A DNA stretch of 64,000 nt. Source: Providencia heimbachae ATCC 35613. Its GTDB lineage: Bacteria > Pseudomonadota > Gammaproteobacteria > Enterobacterales > Enterobacteriaceae. Each line of letters starts with the position of its first letter. The stretch's first letter is position 1. Shown piece by piece: positions 1 through 9,292 of the stretch. The translations under genes were made by a program, and so were the position numbers. The notes under the pieces were generated by a model. It was given only the letters and a program-made list of their open reading frames with translations. It was not told the origin of the DNA and made no database searches. Location: contig NZ_LXEW01000014.1 in NCBI RefSeq assembly GCF_001655055.1, positions 1-64,000 of the forward strand, in the 5' to 3' direction.

Positions 1-298
1 TGAAGTATGACGGATTTAGACAACCCGATTAATTTACCCTAAATAATTCGAGTTGTCGGTAGGCGGCAAATGAGCGAGTCTCTAGGAGCATACATAAGTA
101 TGTGACTAGAGTGAGAGAATGTAGCCAACACCCCGACAATTTGAAGTATGACGGATTTAGACAACCCGATTAATTTACCCTAAATAATTCGAGTTGTCGG
201 TAGGCGGCAAATGAGCGAGTCTCTAGGAGCATACATAAGTATGTGACTAGAGTGAGAGAATGTAGCCAACACCCCGACAATTTGAAGTATGACGGGTA
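1..298 (+). repeat. Tandem ERIC array (141-bp period)
   Basis: Two ERIC-type elements lie at 35-155 and 176-298, plus the right end of a third at 1-14. Each has the left arm 'CTAAATAATTCGAGTTG', a central palindrome 'CATACATAAGTATG' and a right arm ending 'GAAGTATGACGG'. Unit plus spacer repeats with an exact 141-bp period, spacer included, so the array arose by duplication rather than by independent insertions. The last unit ends 21 bases before the likely start of the AEC gene. Confidence 0.9.
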
Positions 299-319
299 AA
301 GATGGGTAAGAGAGACACT

Positions 320-1243
320 ATGCTACTACACATAATACTAGCCGCATTGGGGCCTATTGTTCTTGGTTTAGCCGTTGGCTGGTTATCTGGGAAATATGGC
401 TTTATTAAACGTGAATACTCACAGGCATTTGCTGATTTTGTGGTCAAAATTGCACTGCCTTTTGCTTTATTTTTAGCGGCGGCACAAGCACCGCCATCCG
501 TGCTACTCAATGTTGATTACTTGATTGCATTAGCGGTAGGCTTAATTGTCTCGTATGTCATTGGATTTATCGCCGGAAAAGTTTTTTTCCGTCATGACAA
601 AAAAGATGCTGCGATGCAGGCTTTATCGGTTTCATTTCCAGATATGGCATACTGTGGGCCACCGGTTTTATTAGCAACCGTCGGGTCATCGGGTTTAATT
701 GCCATGGTGCTCGGTAATCTTATCTATACGGTTATTATTATTCCATTCACGTTACTGATGATAAGTGGAACGCAGCAAGGGAATAGTATTTTAAAATCGA
801 TTGGTAAAGCCGTCGCTCAACCCTTAGTTTTCTTACCGATACTGGGTGCAATATTAGCAATTTGTGGCGTTAAATTGCCTGAAATTTTGCAAAACTCAGT
901 AAATGAATTAGGTAAAACTGCTGGCGGTGTTGCCTTATTTTTCCTTGGTTTACTCCTTTCAGGTATCAAGCTAAAAATTAATGCTGAAATTATTTTTAAC
1001 GTATTCATTAAAAATTTTGTACAAGCTGCACTGATCCTCGGTACAGGGATTGCTCTGGGGTTACAGGATGATTTATTAAAAGCTGCATTTATTATTGGCG
1101 TACTGCCAACTGCAACCGCCGTTCCGGCATTAGCAATTAGCAATAAGGCCTATACGGAAACCGCTGCAGGCACAGTATTACTGAGTACGCTTGCCGCATT
1201 AATTTCGATCATTGGCGGTATTTCCATCGTCGAAATGCTCTAA
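320..1243 (+). CDS. AEC-family transporter (auxin efflux carrier / malonate permease-like)
   Basis: A 307-residue, strongly hydrophobic inner-membrane protein with about ten predicted membrane segments. The opening 'LGPIVLGLAVGWLSGKYG' and the inverted-repeat-like arrangement of helices fit the AEC family, which exports or imports organic anions such as malonate or malate. I chose the ATG at 320 because GAGAG lies just upstream and homologues begin with this residue block. An in-frame ATG at 302 would sit only 3 bases after the ERIC array. No metabolic partner gene is adjacent, so the substrate cannot be deduced. A hairpin follows the gene. Confidence 0.85.
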   Translation: MLLHIILAALGPIVLGLAVGWLSGKYGFIKREYSQAFADFVVKIALPFALFLAAAQAPPSVLLNVDYLIALAVGLIVSYVIGFIAGKVFFRHDKKDAAMQALSVSFPDMAYCGPPVLLATVGSSGLIAMVLGNLIYTVIIIPFTLLMISGTQQGNSILKSIGKAVAQPLVFLPILGAILAICGVKLPEILQNSVNELGKTAGGVALFFLGLLLSGIKLKINAEIIFNVFIKNFVQAALILGTGIALGLQDDLLKAAFIIGVLPTATAVPALAISNKAYTETAAGTVLLSTLAALISIIGGISIVEML

Positions 1244-1255
1244 TCTTCCCTTTAA

Positions 1256-1285
1256 CCATGGCAGATTACTCACGATCTGCCATGG
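1256..1285. terminator. Hairpin after the AEC gene
   Basis: A perfect 11-bp stem (CCATGGCAGAT / ATCTGCCATGG) with an 8-base loop starts 13 bases after the AEC stop. Only a weak T-rich tract follows, so it is a probable rather than certain rho-independent terminator. Confidence 0.6.
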
Positions 1286-1409
1286 CCTCTCTTATTTATC
1301 GACTTAATTCCTGCTGATTAAATCGTCAATAATTTGCCAGACAGATCACAAAAAACGTATCATATGTTTAGGAACTCTTCTTTTTATTCATCTGGGAAAT
1401 AAATTAAAA

Positions 1410-2393
1410 ATGAAAATCAGCGATGAATTAGCCTCGGCTATCGCTTCTGTCACTGAAGTTGCTGCAATTGCCGCCTTTGATTGGGTAGGAAAAAAAGATA
1501 AAAATGCCGCAGATAAAGCGGCGGTTGAAGCCATGAGAAATCGGCTAAATGAAATTGATTTCCATGGCAAAATTGTGATTGGTGAAGGTGAAATTGATAA
1601 TGCCCCAATGCTGTATATTGGCGAAAAGGTCGGGAAACAATCAAGTAATTTTGGATTAGATATCGCCGTAGACCCTATTGATGGCACACGAATGGTCGCT
1701 TGTAACGAACAAAATGCCATTGCAGTTCTTGCTGCTGCTCCGACAGGAACATTATTACAAGCACCTGATATGTACATGGAAAAAATCGTTGTAGGCCCCA
1801 AAGCTAGGGGAGCAGTACATCTGGCTAATCCATTAGAAAAAAATATTGAGTTACTTTCGGCTGCACTAAATAAGCCAATCTCTAGCTTATCTATTGCTGT
1901 ACTTGATAAACCCCGCCATCAACACATCATTAAAACTATTCGTAATTTTGGCGCTAACGTTATTACCATCCCCGATGGTGATGTTCTCGCATCATTATTA
2001 ACAATCCTACCCGAACACGCTATTGATATGATGTATGGTACTGGCGGCGCACCTGAAGGAATAATTAGTGCAGCCATTGCCCGTGCCTTAGGTGGTGATA
2101 TGCAAGCACGATTAGTCTCTCGCTCTCAAGCCAAAGGTGAAAGTGAAGAAAATATTCGAATCGCTAAAGAAGAAACTTTACGTTGCCAGCAAATGGGAAT
2201 CGAAATCGGCGATATTTTGTCCCTTGATACCATGGTAAGTACTAATGATGTGATTTTTTCAGCTACGGCAATTACATCAACCGTGCTAATGGCGGGGATC
2301 TCTAACGATGCCTATAGCCGAATTTCAAATACAGTCTTAGTCAGTGGACACAATCGTTCATTAAAAATAATCAATAATCGCCACTTCAAGTAA
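1410..2393 (+). CDS. glpX: Class II fructose-1,6-bisphosphatase (GlpX/YggF type)
   Basis: Hydrolyses fructose 1,6-bisphosphate to fructose 6-phosphate in gluconeogenesis. The 327-residue protein aligns along its length with GlpX. Visible family blocks are DKNAAD (Asp35, equivalent to E. coli Asp33), IGEGEID, DIAVDPIDGTR (Asp88, Thr93), APDMYMEK and GGAPEG. The usual DPIEGTR reads DPIDGTR here. It is not next to glpF or glpK, so it may be the YggF-type paralogue rather than the glp-operon enzyme. The gene stands alone, with hairpins on both sides, which suggests a single-gene transcript. The symbol is a family name, not proof of orthology. Confidence 0.85.
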   Translation: MKISDELASAIASVTEVAAIAAFDWVGKKDKNAADKAAVEAMRNRLNEIDFHGKIVIGEGEIDNAPMLYIGEKVGKQSSNFGLDIAVDPIDGTRMVACNEQNAIAVLAAAPTGTLLQAPDMYMEKIVVGPKARGAVHLANPLEKNIELLSAALNKPISSLSIAVLDKPRHQHIIKTIRNFGANVITIPDGDVLASLLTILPEHAIDMMYGTGGAPEGIISAAIARALGGDMQARLVSRSQAKGESEENIRIAKEETLRCQQMGIEIGDILSLDTMVSTNDVIFSATAITSTVLMAGISNDAYSRISNTVLVSGHNRSLKIINNRHFK

Positions 2394-2428
2394 ATAAATT
2401 ATTACATTAAAAATAGCCTATCACCTCG

Positions 2429-2460
2429 TGCCAACCCATTAATAGGTTGGCATTTTTATT
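2429..2460 (+). terminator. Terminator of the fructose bisphosphatase gene
   Basis: Stem TGCCAACC / GGTTGGCA with an 8-base loop, followed by TTTTTATTT. It lies 36 bases after the stop codon and before the convergent LysR gene. Confidence 0.8.
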
Positions 2461-2495
2461 TAACTTAAATTATTCTGTTTGCCGTTTTATGTCTG

Positions 2496-3395
2496 TCAAT
2501 TATCACATTTAGCAATTTCAATAAATTTTTGCACAACTCGGCTTGTTGTCATTGGCGTCCCCAATGACAATTCAAATTCAATGTCTTGTCCTGTTGTTAT
2601 CGGGAGATAACTAATTCTATCTTGACGAAAGGTTTGCATACTTTGCGGTACGATTGATACCCCAACGCCTACCGCTACCAGAGATAAAACAGCATGCATG
2701 CTATAAGCCTCTTGAACTATTTTCGGAACGAATCCGGCCTGAGCACACAGTTTAAATATTCGTAAATGAAAGCCTCTACCTTCTGCCATCGGCCAAAGTA
2801 CAAAAGGTTCATCAACAAGATGTTCTAATTGAACCGAATTGCTTTCATTCAAAGGATTGTTATGTGCTATGGCAATACATAACCTATCTCTATCAAATGG
2901 TTGAAGCTCAATATCAGGTGCATTCATTAACGGAGGGATCATAATACCAATATCTAACCTATCATTATGTAAATCATTCACTTGCCCTATAGTCGTTGTT
3001 TCTTTTAATTCCAGTTGAATGTTAGGATGAGCTTGCCGGAATTGGTGTATTACGTCAGGTAATCGTCCATATAATGCACTACCGACATAACCAAGCCGTA
3101 GAACTCCCGCGTCTCCCATCCCAATATCGTGCGTAACTCTCACTGCCAAGTTTGCTTGTCGAAGTATTTCTCTGGATTCGTGCAAAAATCGCTTTCCTGC
3201 TGGAGTTAATCCCAGGATTCGACTATCACGATTAATTAAACAGACTTCAATATCTTCTTCCAGTTTACGAATAGCGATCGTCAATGGTGGCTGAGACATA
3301 TTGAGCCGCTTTGCGGCTCGATGAAAATGCAATTCTTCTGCAACGGCTATAAATTGTTCCATTGCACGTAATGTGATGCGCTTATTTTCCGTCAT
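2496..3395 (-). CDS. LysR-family transcriptional regulator
   Basis: A 299-residue regulator with an N-terminal winged helix-turn-helix at about residues 7-65 (block 'FHRAAKRLNMSQPPLTIAIR', typical of LysR) and a periplasmic-binding-protein-like effector domain. I chose the ATG at 3395 because GAGGAT sits 6-9 bases upstream; a TTG 15 bases further out has no ribosome-binding site. It is divergent from the SDR/SMP-30 pair across 124 AT-rich bases, so it most likely controls that pair, as LysR regulators usually do. The inducer is unknown. Confidence 0.88.
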   Translation of the reverse strand: MTENKRITLRAMEQFIAVAEELHFHRAAKRLNMSQPPLTIAIRKLEEDIEVCLINRDSRILGLTPAGKRFLHESREILRQANLAVRVTHDIGMGDAGVLRLGYVGSALYGRLPDVIHQFRQAHPNIQLELKETTTIGQVNDLHNDRLDIGIMIPPLMNAPDIELQPFDRDRLCIAIAHNNPLNESNSVQLEHLVDEPFVLWPMAEGRGFHLRIFKLCAQAGFVPKIVQEAYSMHAVLSLVAVGVGVSIVPQSMQTFRQDRISYLPITTGQDIEFELSLGTPMTTSRVVQKFIEIAKCDN

Positions 3396-3519
3396 GCATA
3401 TCCTCAACAAACCACTATTGATACAAAAAATATATCAAAACCAACCATAAAACATATTTTATATATTGCATCATCACTGAGATACTCTTTTTATTCAAGT
3501 AATAATCTAAGGCGTTAAA

Positions 3520-4386
3520 ATGATCACTTTTCAACATCAAGTTGTATTAGTTACTGGCGGAGCACGTGGCTTAGGGCTTGCTTATGTACGCTGTATTGCC
3601 AAATTAGGGGCAATCGTGTTCATTCAAGACATTGGCGCCGATAGCCAAGGGAATGGCAGCGATCCAACCATTGCACAACGATCGGCACAAATGTTACAAG
3701 CTGAAGGGTTCGATGTGCGTGCAATTACTGGCTCACTATCTTCTCGTGAAGAGTGTCACCAACTTGTAAAACACGTTATTCAGCAATCTGGGCAATTGAA
3801 TGCCGTGATCCACAATGCTGGCTGGGTCGCTTATCAGCCGATCGAACAGCTCAACGAAGAATCATTCGACCACATGTTGTCTATTGCGACAAAAGCGCCT
3901 CTATGGTTAGCGCAAGCGGCATGGCCAACCATGAAATCTGCGGGTTATGGTCGTATTGTCGTCACAACATCATGCCGAGCATTGTATGGACAATATGCAC
4001 AAATTGGATTAGCCGCTTACGCAGCGGCAAAAATGGCAATTGTTGGTGCCATGAATATCCTGAACTTAGAAGGTGAGAAACATGGCATTATTGTTAATGC
4101 AGTCTCCCCTGTTGCAAAAACACGTATGTGGGGTATTGAAGACGAACCCAATGAATTACATCCTGCTGATGTCGCTCCCGGTGTTGCTTTTTTGGCCTCA
4201 TCGGCTTGCCAATCTGGTGGTTGGATCCTACGTGCGGCAAATGGCCAATTTCATGCCACAAAAGCACTAGAAGCTGAACATGTTGATTATCCACGTAATA
4301 TTCAGGGAGTTTCTGCAAAAACAGCACAAGATGTCGTAGAACAATGGTCAAAAATAGCAATTACTGATGTTGAACCACGCAAATGA
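3520..4386 (+). CDS. SDR-family NAD(P)-dependent oxidoreductase
   Basis: A 288-residue short-chain dehydrogenase. The Rossmann nucleotide site TGGARGLG is at residues 12-19, NAG at 99-101, and the catalytic Ser151, Tyr167 and Lys171 (YAAAK) are all present, so it should be active. Ribosome-binding site AAGGCG precedes the ATG. Its stop overlaps the start of the SMP-30 gene by 4 bases, giving a translationally coupled pair. A dehydrogenase coupled to a lactonase suggests oxidation of an aldose to a lactone followed by ring opening; the sugar is not identifiable from sequence. Confidence 0.88.
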   Translation: MITFQHQVVLVTGGARGLGLAYVRCIAKLGAIVFIQDIGADSQGNGSDPTIAQRSAQMLQAEGFDVRAITGSLSSREECHQLVKHVIQQSGQLNAVIHNAGWVAYQPIEQLNEESFDHMLSIATKAPLWLAQAAWPTMKSAGYGRIVVTTSCRALYGQYAQIGLAAYAAAKMAIVGAMNILNLEGEKHGIIVNAVSPVAKTRMWGIEDEPNELHPADVAPGVAFLASSACQSGGWILRAANGQFHATKALEAEHVDYPRNIQGVSAKTAQDVVEQWSKIAITDVEPRK

Positions 4387-5228
4387 GCGATATTCATATC
4401 GCCGTTCGAACACAAAATATCCTTGGTGAATCCCCTATTTGGAGCTATTCAAGGCAATCGTTGTTATGGGTTGATACCTACCAAGGAATACTGTCGGTTT
4501 TTCATCCGAATACCGCAACCTATTCAACTTATAACTTACCAAAGCCCCTCTCTTTTGTGGTAGAAAACAACAAATCGGAACTGATTGTCGGTATTGGCAG
4601 CCAAATTGCAAAATTAGACACCCAGTATCATTGGCATTTGATTGCTACAGCACCACTTTTAGATGCAGAGTATCGCTTTAATGATGCAAAAATGGATGCC
4701 CAAGGCAGACTTTGGTGCGGGTTCATTAACGAGCAATTGAAAGAAAATAGTGGGTACCTCTATTGTCTTGATCAAACCAGAAATTGGATCATTGCAGACG
4801 ATGGTTTCACACTTATTAATGGGCTTGCTTGGAGCCATGATAATCAAACATTATTTGTCACTGATTCAATAAAACGTATTATTTATGCCTATGATTTTTA
4901 TTTATCAACAGGAAATATTGCCAATAAACGTATTTTTGCTGAGTTTGGGGAACTAGATGGCAAACCGGATGGGTTGATTATTGATAACCAAGGTTATTTA
5001 CTCAGTGTCATGTTTGATGGCTCAGCAATCATTCGGCTCTCCCCTGATGGAAAAACGCTAAAACGTTACCCATTATCGGTTAAACGCCCAACAAGTTGTT
5101 GTTTGGTTAACAATGATACCGATCTCTATATTACCACTGCATGCTTAGGGTTAACGGCTCCAGAGCAAGTAACATCGCCTCAATCAGGCTGCCTATTAAA
5201 AGTTAGCTATCAACAATTTCTAAGTTAA
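4383..5228 (+). CDS. SMP-30/gluconolactonase-family protein
   Basis: A 281-residue six-bladed beta-propeller of the SMP-30/Gnl/LRE family, a metal-dependent lactonase. The four expected metal ligands are visible: Glu16 in LGESPIW, Asn100 in YRFNDAK, Asn146 in INGLAWS and Asp196 in KPDGL. No signal peptide is seen, so a cytoplasmic enzyme is expected. It is coupled to the upstream SDR gene by an ATGA overlap and probably hydrolyses the lactone that enzyme makes. A long bidirectional hairpin ends the transcript. Confidence 0.87.
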   Translation: MSDIHIAVRTQNILGESPIWSYSRQSLLWVDTYQGILSVFHPNTATYSTYNLPKPLSFVVENNKSELIVGIGSQIAKLDTQYHWHLIATAPLLDAEYRFNDAKMDAQGRLWCGFINEQLKENSGYLYCLDQTRNWIIADDGFTLINGLAWSHDNQTLFVTDSIKRIIYAYDFYLSTGNIANKRIFAEFGELDGKPDGLIIDNQGYLLSVMFDGSAIIRLSPDGKTLKRYPLSVKRPTSCCLVNNDTDLYITTACLGLTAPEQVTSPQSGCLLKVSYQQFLS

Positions 5229-5314
5229 AACAGCTTATGTAACCAATATTCTCTTGATAAGATGTTCGTCACTTATAACGTATACAAGTAAAATCGCTCC
5301 GCTCAACTAGCGTC

Positions 5315-5382
5315 AAATAAAAAGGGCGATTACTGAAGTATCTCCGTTAAGTTGGAAACTTCATCATCACCCTTTTTATTTA
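5315..5382. terminator. Long bidirectional terminator between the SMP-30 gene and dtpA
   Basis: Two arms of about 24 bases (5315-5339 and 5358-5381) pair with few mismatches around a short loop. The A-rich and T-rich outer ends provide U-tracts on both strands, so it can stop both convergent genes. Confidence 0.75.
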
Positions 5383-5426
5383 TTACCCGCAATTCATTTT
5401 ATTTCCAAATACCCACTAAGCTTTAA

Positions 5427-6893
5427 TTAATGCTCAATAGTCATTCGATTTAATACTGGTGCGGTCAATATCATAATGATAGCGATAATACCCGTCACAA
5501 TACCAATTTTCATAAATACATCACTGTAAACCGCTAATGATTCAACTTTACTGGTGATCTCGCCTTCAGGTACTGCCGCCATCGAAGCAACAGAGCCCGC
5601 AATAAATGCGGCGGCAGAGTTAGTCAGGAACCATGCACCCATGATGAAGCCCATTAAGCGCTGTGGTACAAGCTGTGCCACCATCGCTAAGCCTAAGCCA
5701 GAGATCATTAGCTCACCAATACTTTGGAAGCCATAACAAATAATAAGCCACTGAACAGAAACAATACCCGCTTCATTCGCAAATTTCGCACCTAGAGGCA
5801 AGACAAGGAATGCCGCCGAGCAAAGCACCATACCAATCGCAAATTTATGTGCCATCGGTAAATGATCGCCCATTTTATTATAGATAGCGGCCAATATTGG
5901 GCTACCAATCATGATCCAAAGTGGGTTTAGCGCTTGATACTGAGCTGGTTCGATTGAAAAACCGAGCACTTCATGTTCAACGTTATGCAACGCAAAGAAG
6001 TTTAATGACGTTGGCATTTGACTATATAAAACAAAGAAGACTATCGCTTCAAGCATCAGGATGAGTGCGACGATCATTCGACGCCGAGCAATCCCTTTTA
6101 GCGCTAAGGTTTCTTTGATAAAAATAACGAGGATACCTAACGAAATGATGGCTAATGCGGTACGAGCAATGCCTAAGTTATAGAGCAGCCAATTTGAAAG
6201 TGCAATTAATGCAACCACGCCGACAATCGTTGCGAGTAGTTTTGGGATTACAATAGGTTCAAAGTCTGGTTTAGAGCCATGCTGAGAAACCCATTTCTTA
6301 CACATAAAGAAGTTGATAAGTGTAATAATCAAACCAACAAAACTTAAAGAAAACGCAACATCCCAACCGTAATGCTTAGCTAACCACGGAGTGGCCATCA
6401 TTGAGAAGAATGAACCGATATTAACGGACATATAGTACATGGTAAATGCACCGTCCAATCTAGGGTCATCTTTCTCATAACAGGTTGATAATAAAGAGGA
6501 TGGATTGGCTTTAAATAAGCCGTTACCCACCGCGATTGTCGCCAATCCTAAATAGACCATTGATACGTCATGGTCTGCAAAAGCAACAAATGCATACCCT
6601 GCAATTAGCACCATCGTCCCAAGTACTATTGCGCGTTTAGTGCCTAAAACTTTATCCCCTAACCAGCCTCCAATAGCAACAAAGCCATATACCAATGCAG
6701 AAAATGCAGCGAACAAAGCAATTGACTCTGTTTCTGACATTCCCAGCACTTGGCTAAGGTAAATAGGTAGGATCCCTTGAAGGCCGTAATAACCAAAACG
6801 TTCCCAGAGTTCGATAGAAAAGATGAGATAGAACGATCGAGGTTGCTTAAACGCGTTAAGACTCACTTCCTCTTTATTATTTGTTGTGGACAC
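5427..6893 (-). CDS. dtpA: Dipeptide/tripeptide permease A (POT family)
   Basis: A proton-coupled di- and tripeptide importer of the inner membrane. The 488-residue sequence matches E. coli DtpA closely from the N-terminal SLNAFKQP block onward. It has the POT signature [10 protein letters not shown] near residue 30, [13 protein letters not shown] in the first half, and [21 protein letters not shown] in the second. The start is a GTG with GAGGTAA just upstream. It is monocistronic, with about 1 kb of gene-free DNA upstream and a shared hairpin downstream. Confidence 0.95.
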   Translation of the reverse strand: MSTTNNKEEVSLNAFKQPRSFYLIFSIELWERFGYYGLQGILPIYLSQVLGMSETESIALFAAFSALVYGFVAIGGWLGDKVLGTKRAIVLGTMVLIAGYAFVAFADHDVSMVYLGLATIAVGNGLFKANPSSLLSTCYEKDDPRLDGAFTMYYMSVNIGSFFSMMATPWLAKHYGWDVAFSLSFVGLIITLINFFMCKKWVSQHGSKPDFEPIVIPKLLATIVGVVALIALSNWLLYNLGIARTALAIISLGILVIFIKETLALKGIARRRMIVALILMLEAIVFFVLYSQMPTSLNFFALHNVEHEVLGFSIEPAQYQALNPLWIMIGSPILAAIYNKMGDHLPMAHKFAIGMVLCSAAFLVLPLGAKFANEAGIVSVQWLIICYGFQSIGELMISGLGLAMVAQLVPQRLMGFIMGAWFLTNSAAAFIAGSVASMAAVPEGEITSKVESLAVYSDVFMKIGIVTGIIAIIMILTAPVLNRMTIEH

Positions 6894-7540
6894 AAGTTAC
6901 CTCTAGTACAACCTGTACATATGCAAAAAAAACCACGGAGCGCTGTCTGCACTCTCGCATTGTTATAATCCCAAGAATTTAAAGTTTGAAATATTCACTT
7001 TCGGTAGGAGGAGAATCATTCCCTGACCTCAAAACAAATAAAACTGTGTGTAAATATTGTTTATGAATCACTAACATAAAATTCAATGAGTTAAAGCATA
7101 ATTGATTATTTATTCAACGTTAATAAGGATATAAACGGCTACAGACCCAATAATCAATTAAACAATATACGTTATTTATGCACCAAAAATAAAGATTTAG
7201 CTAGTGTTAATTACTGGGTGAATGGATTTTTATCGTGATTAACTTCAATTTTTTACAAAATACCAATATTATTATCGACCACTAATTAATCATATGTTTA
7301 CCATTTGTTAAGTATATTATTCTAAATTTAAAAGATAATGGCTAATTTTTACTTAATAGATTTATTTTGATGAATAATAAATAAGCTAAATTAATTTAAG
7401 TTATAGTTTCACTTATTAAATATTTAGCTAAGGGATTATTTAACTAAATAATTACTTTTGTCATACTGATATAAAACAATTCAAATCATCAGTCGATTTT
7501 ACTGTTTGAAGGGTCGAAAATTTTGAGGCACGTAATTTTT

Positions 7541-7573
7541 AGACAAAAAAAAGCCCAGTGAATAAACTGGGCT
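7541..7573 (-). terminator. Orphan minus-strand terminator
   Basis: A perfect 8-bp stem (AGCCCAGT / ACTGGGCT, loop GAATAA). On the minus strand it is followed by eight consecutive T residues. No minus-strand gene lies upstream of it before the Sel1 gene, so it probably ends a small RNA. Confidence 0.75.
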
Positions 7574-7700
7574 AATGCATACTACTCAAGGATCTTTAAA
7601 AACTATCACTACGTAGCTGCATTATTACATTACTTCATGTAAAGAAATGAATGATGAGGGTAAATATATGAATGTTTACGCAAGCAAACAGTAATATAGA
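7545..7700 (-). ncRNA. Candidate small RNA ending at the orphan terminator
   Basis: Inferred only from the strong terminator at 7541-7573 with no gene to serve. A weak possible promoter (TTGATA near 7725, then a TATCTA-like element) would give a transcript of about 140-150 bases. I do not recognise it as a known enterobacterial small RNA. The 5' end given is a guess. Confidence 0.3.
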
Positions 7701-7893
7701 TACTAATAAGACATCGGTCTTATCAAAAAGGTTCATCTTTTTTTATTTTTTCTTTAAAAATTATTTTTTACCGTCAGAGGTAAGCATTTTTAGCGTATTG
7801 TGTGTTGATTTCATCCAATAATTGCATGAATGAAAACAACAGGATAACCTAAACATTACCCTATTTTGAAAGATTCAGCTTGAAGGAATCGAT

Positions 7894-8925
7894 GTGAAAA
7901 AATTTTTTTTATCCTTTTTCATTGTCAGTAGTTTTTTTGCTCACGTTGCTTATGCAGATCCCTTGCTTACCCAAACTGATGAACAAAGCTTAGTTGCGCT
8001 TACTGATAATGGGCAGGCTGAAGCTCAATTTAATTTAGCGATGTTTTATCAATCTAAAGGCCAGTTTGATAATGCAATTATTTGGTATCATAAAGCCGCC
8101 GAACAAGGTTTCACCAAAGCACAAATTAACCTCGCCTTGATGTACCAAGAAGGTACTTCGGGTATCCCAAAAAATGAAAAAGAGATGCTTTATTGGATGC
8201 TGAAAGCTGCTGAGGCTGGTGATCCTCTCGGCCAAATGAATATGGCGCAATACACGCTACATGGCGTCAATAAACTTTTAGAAAAAAATCCACAACAAGC
8301 AGAACATTGGCTACAAAAGGCTGCAGAGCAAGATTTCCCTGCGGCTTTACTCACCCTTGCGTATTGGTATGAAAAAGGCACTGCGGTGACTGAAGACCCT
8401 AAAAAAGCACAAGCAATTTATCTTAACCTTGCAGAAAAAAATCATCCTCAGGCGTTATACTTACTGGGCTACCAAGCTGCCACAGGAATGTATGATAAAG
8501 TTGATTACCCTCTCGCCTTCCAATATTTTACGCGTTCTGCTGAGCTCGATTTTTCACCCGCACAAAATAGCTTAGGTATGTTGTATTTATCTGGGCAAGG
8601 TACGAAAAAAGAGATTAAATCAGCCATTAAGTGGTTAACTCTCGCTGCTGATAAGGGCGAAGTTTCGGCGCAATTTAATTTAGCTCTTATCTATGCACGA
8701 GGCGATGAAATAAGCCCTGACCAAGCCAAGGCTTGCCATTGGTTTATTAAAGCGGCTCAACAAAATAGCCCTGATGCACAATATGCCAGTGGCGCTTGTT
8801 ACCAATATGGTATGGGTGTCACTCAAGATGATAAGAAAGCATTGCGTTGGTACAAATTAGCCGCCGCACAAGGAAATGAACGCGCAGAGAAAAAAGTCTT
8901 AATTCTAGAAAATCAAAATAAATAA
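7894..8925 (+). CDS. Secreted Sel1-like repeat protein
   Basis: A 343-residue protein with a clear signal peptide (KK, hydrophobic core, cleavage probably after VAYA at residue 21), then about eight Sel1-like (TPR-type) repeats of about 36 residues. Typical repeat blocks are 'AQFNLAMFY...KAAEQGFTKAQ' and 'SAQFNLALIYARG'. Such alpha-solenoids mediate protein-protein contacts in the periplasm. The start is GTG; GAAGGA sits 7 bases before it and the signal peptide begins there. Its partners are unknown and it stands alone. Confidence 0.85.
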   Translation: MKKFFLSFFIVSSFFAHVAYADPLLTQTDEQSLVALTDNGQAEAQFNLAMFYQSKGQFDNAIIWYHKAAEQGFTKAQINLALMYQEGTSGIPKNEKEMLYWMLKAAEAGDPLGQMNMAQYTLHGVNKLLEKNPQQAEHWLQKAAEQDFPAALLTLAYWYEKGTAVTEDPKKAQAIYLNLAEKNHPQALYLLGYQAATGMYDKVDYPLAFQYFTRSAELDFSPAQNSLGMLYLSGQGTKKEIKSAIKWLTLAADKGEVSAQFNLALIYARGDEISPDQAKACHWFIKAAQQNSPDAQYASGACYQYGMGVTQDDKKALRWYKLAAAQGNERAEKKVLILENQNK

Positions 8926-8997
8926 ACAGTCAATATCAGAAAATCTGCAAATTATTTTGTTGCCATTTTTGTTACTGATTTACTTTTATTTTTATTT

Positions 8998-9292
8998 GAA
9001 GCCAACACATTTTCAGCTTGAATTAAGGCCTACAATTAATCCTCTAAATAATTCATGTTGTAGGTAGGCGGTGAGTAAAGCTAAGTGCTAGGCGCATACA
9101 TAAGTATGTGACCCGAGTTAGCGTATGAAGCCAACACATTTTCAGCTTGAACTATGACTTATAGTTAATCCTCTAAACAATTCAAGTTGTAGGTAGGCGG
9201 CGAGTAAAGCTAAGCCCGAGGAGCATACATTAGTATGTGACTCGGGTTAGCGTATGAAGCCAACACCCCTACAGCTTGAATTATGACGAGGA
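8998..9292 (+). repeat. ERIC cluster: one remnant and two tandem copies
   Basis: A right-end remnant (8998-9033) is followed by copies at 9040-9160 and 9169-9292, with a period of 129 bases. Both copies share a variant left half (GGTAGGCGGYGAGTAAAGCTAAG) and GTTAGCGTATGAAGCC on the right, showing duplication in place. The final 12 bases of the second copy lie inside the 3' end of citB. Confidence 0.88.

Larger units (their letters stand above)
6894..7893. other. Long AT-rich intergenic region
   Basis: About 1 kb without a convincing gene between divergent dtpA and the Sel1 gene. It is very AT-rich with stop codons in all frames. Apart from a minus-strand terminator at 7541-7573 and a small perfect hairpin at 7707-7722 I see no feature in it. 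It must hold the promoters of both flanking genes. Confidence 0.7.

Noticed and set aside
1-298. CRISPR-like direct repeats at the window start
   Set aside because: The repeat unit is 141 bases, includes the spacer unchanged, has ERIC arms and palindrome, and no cas genes are near.
8998-9292. Insertion sequence or transposon with terminal inverted repeats
   Set aside because: The units are about 125 bases, non-coding, and match ERIC; no transposase reading frame is present.
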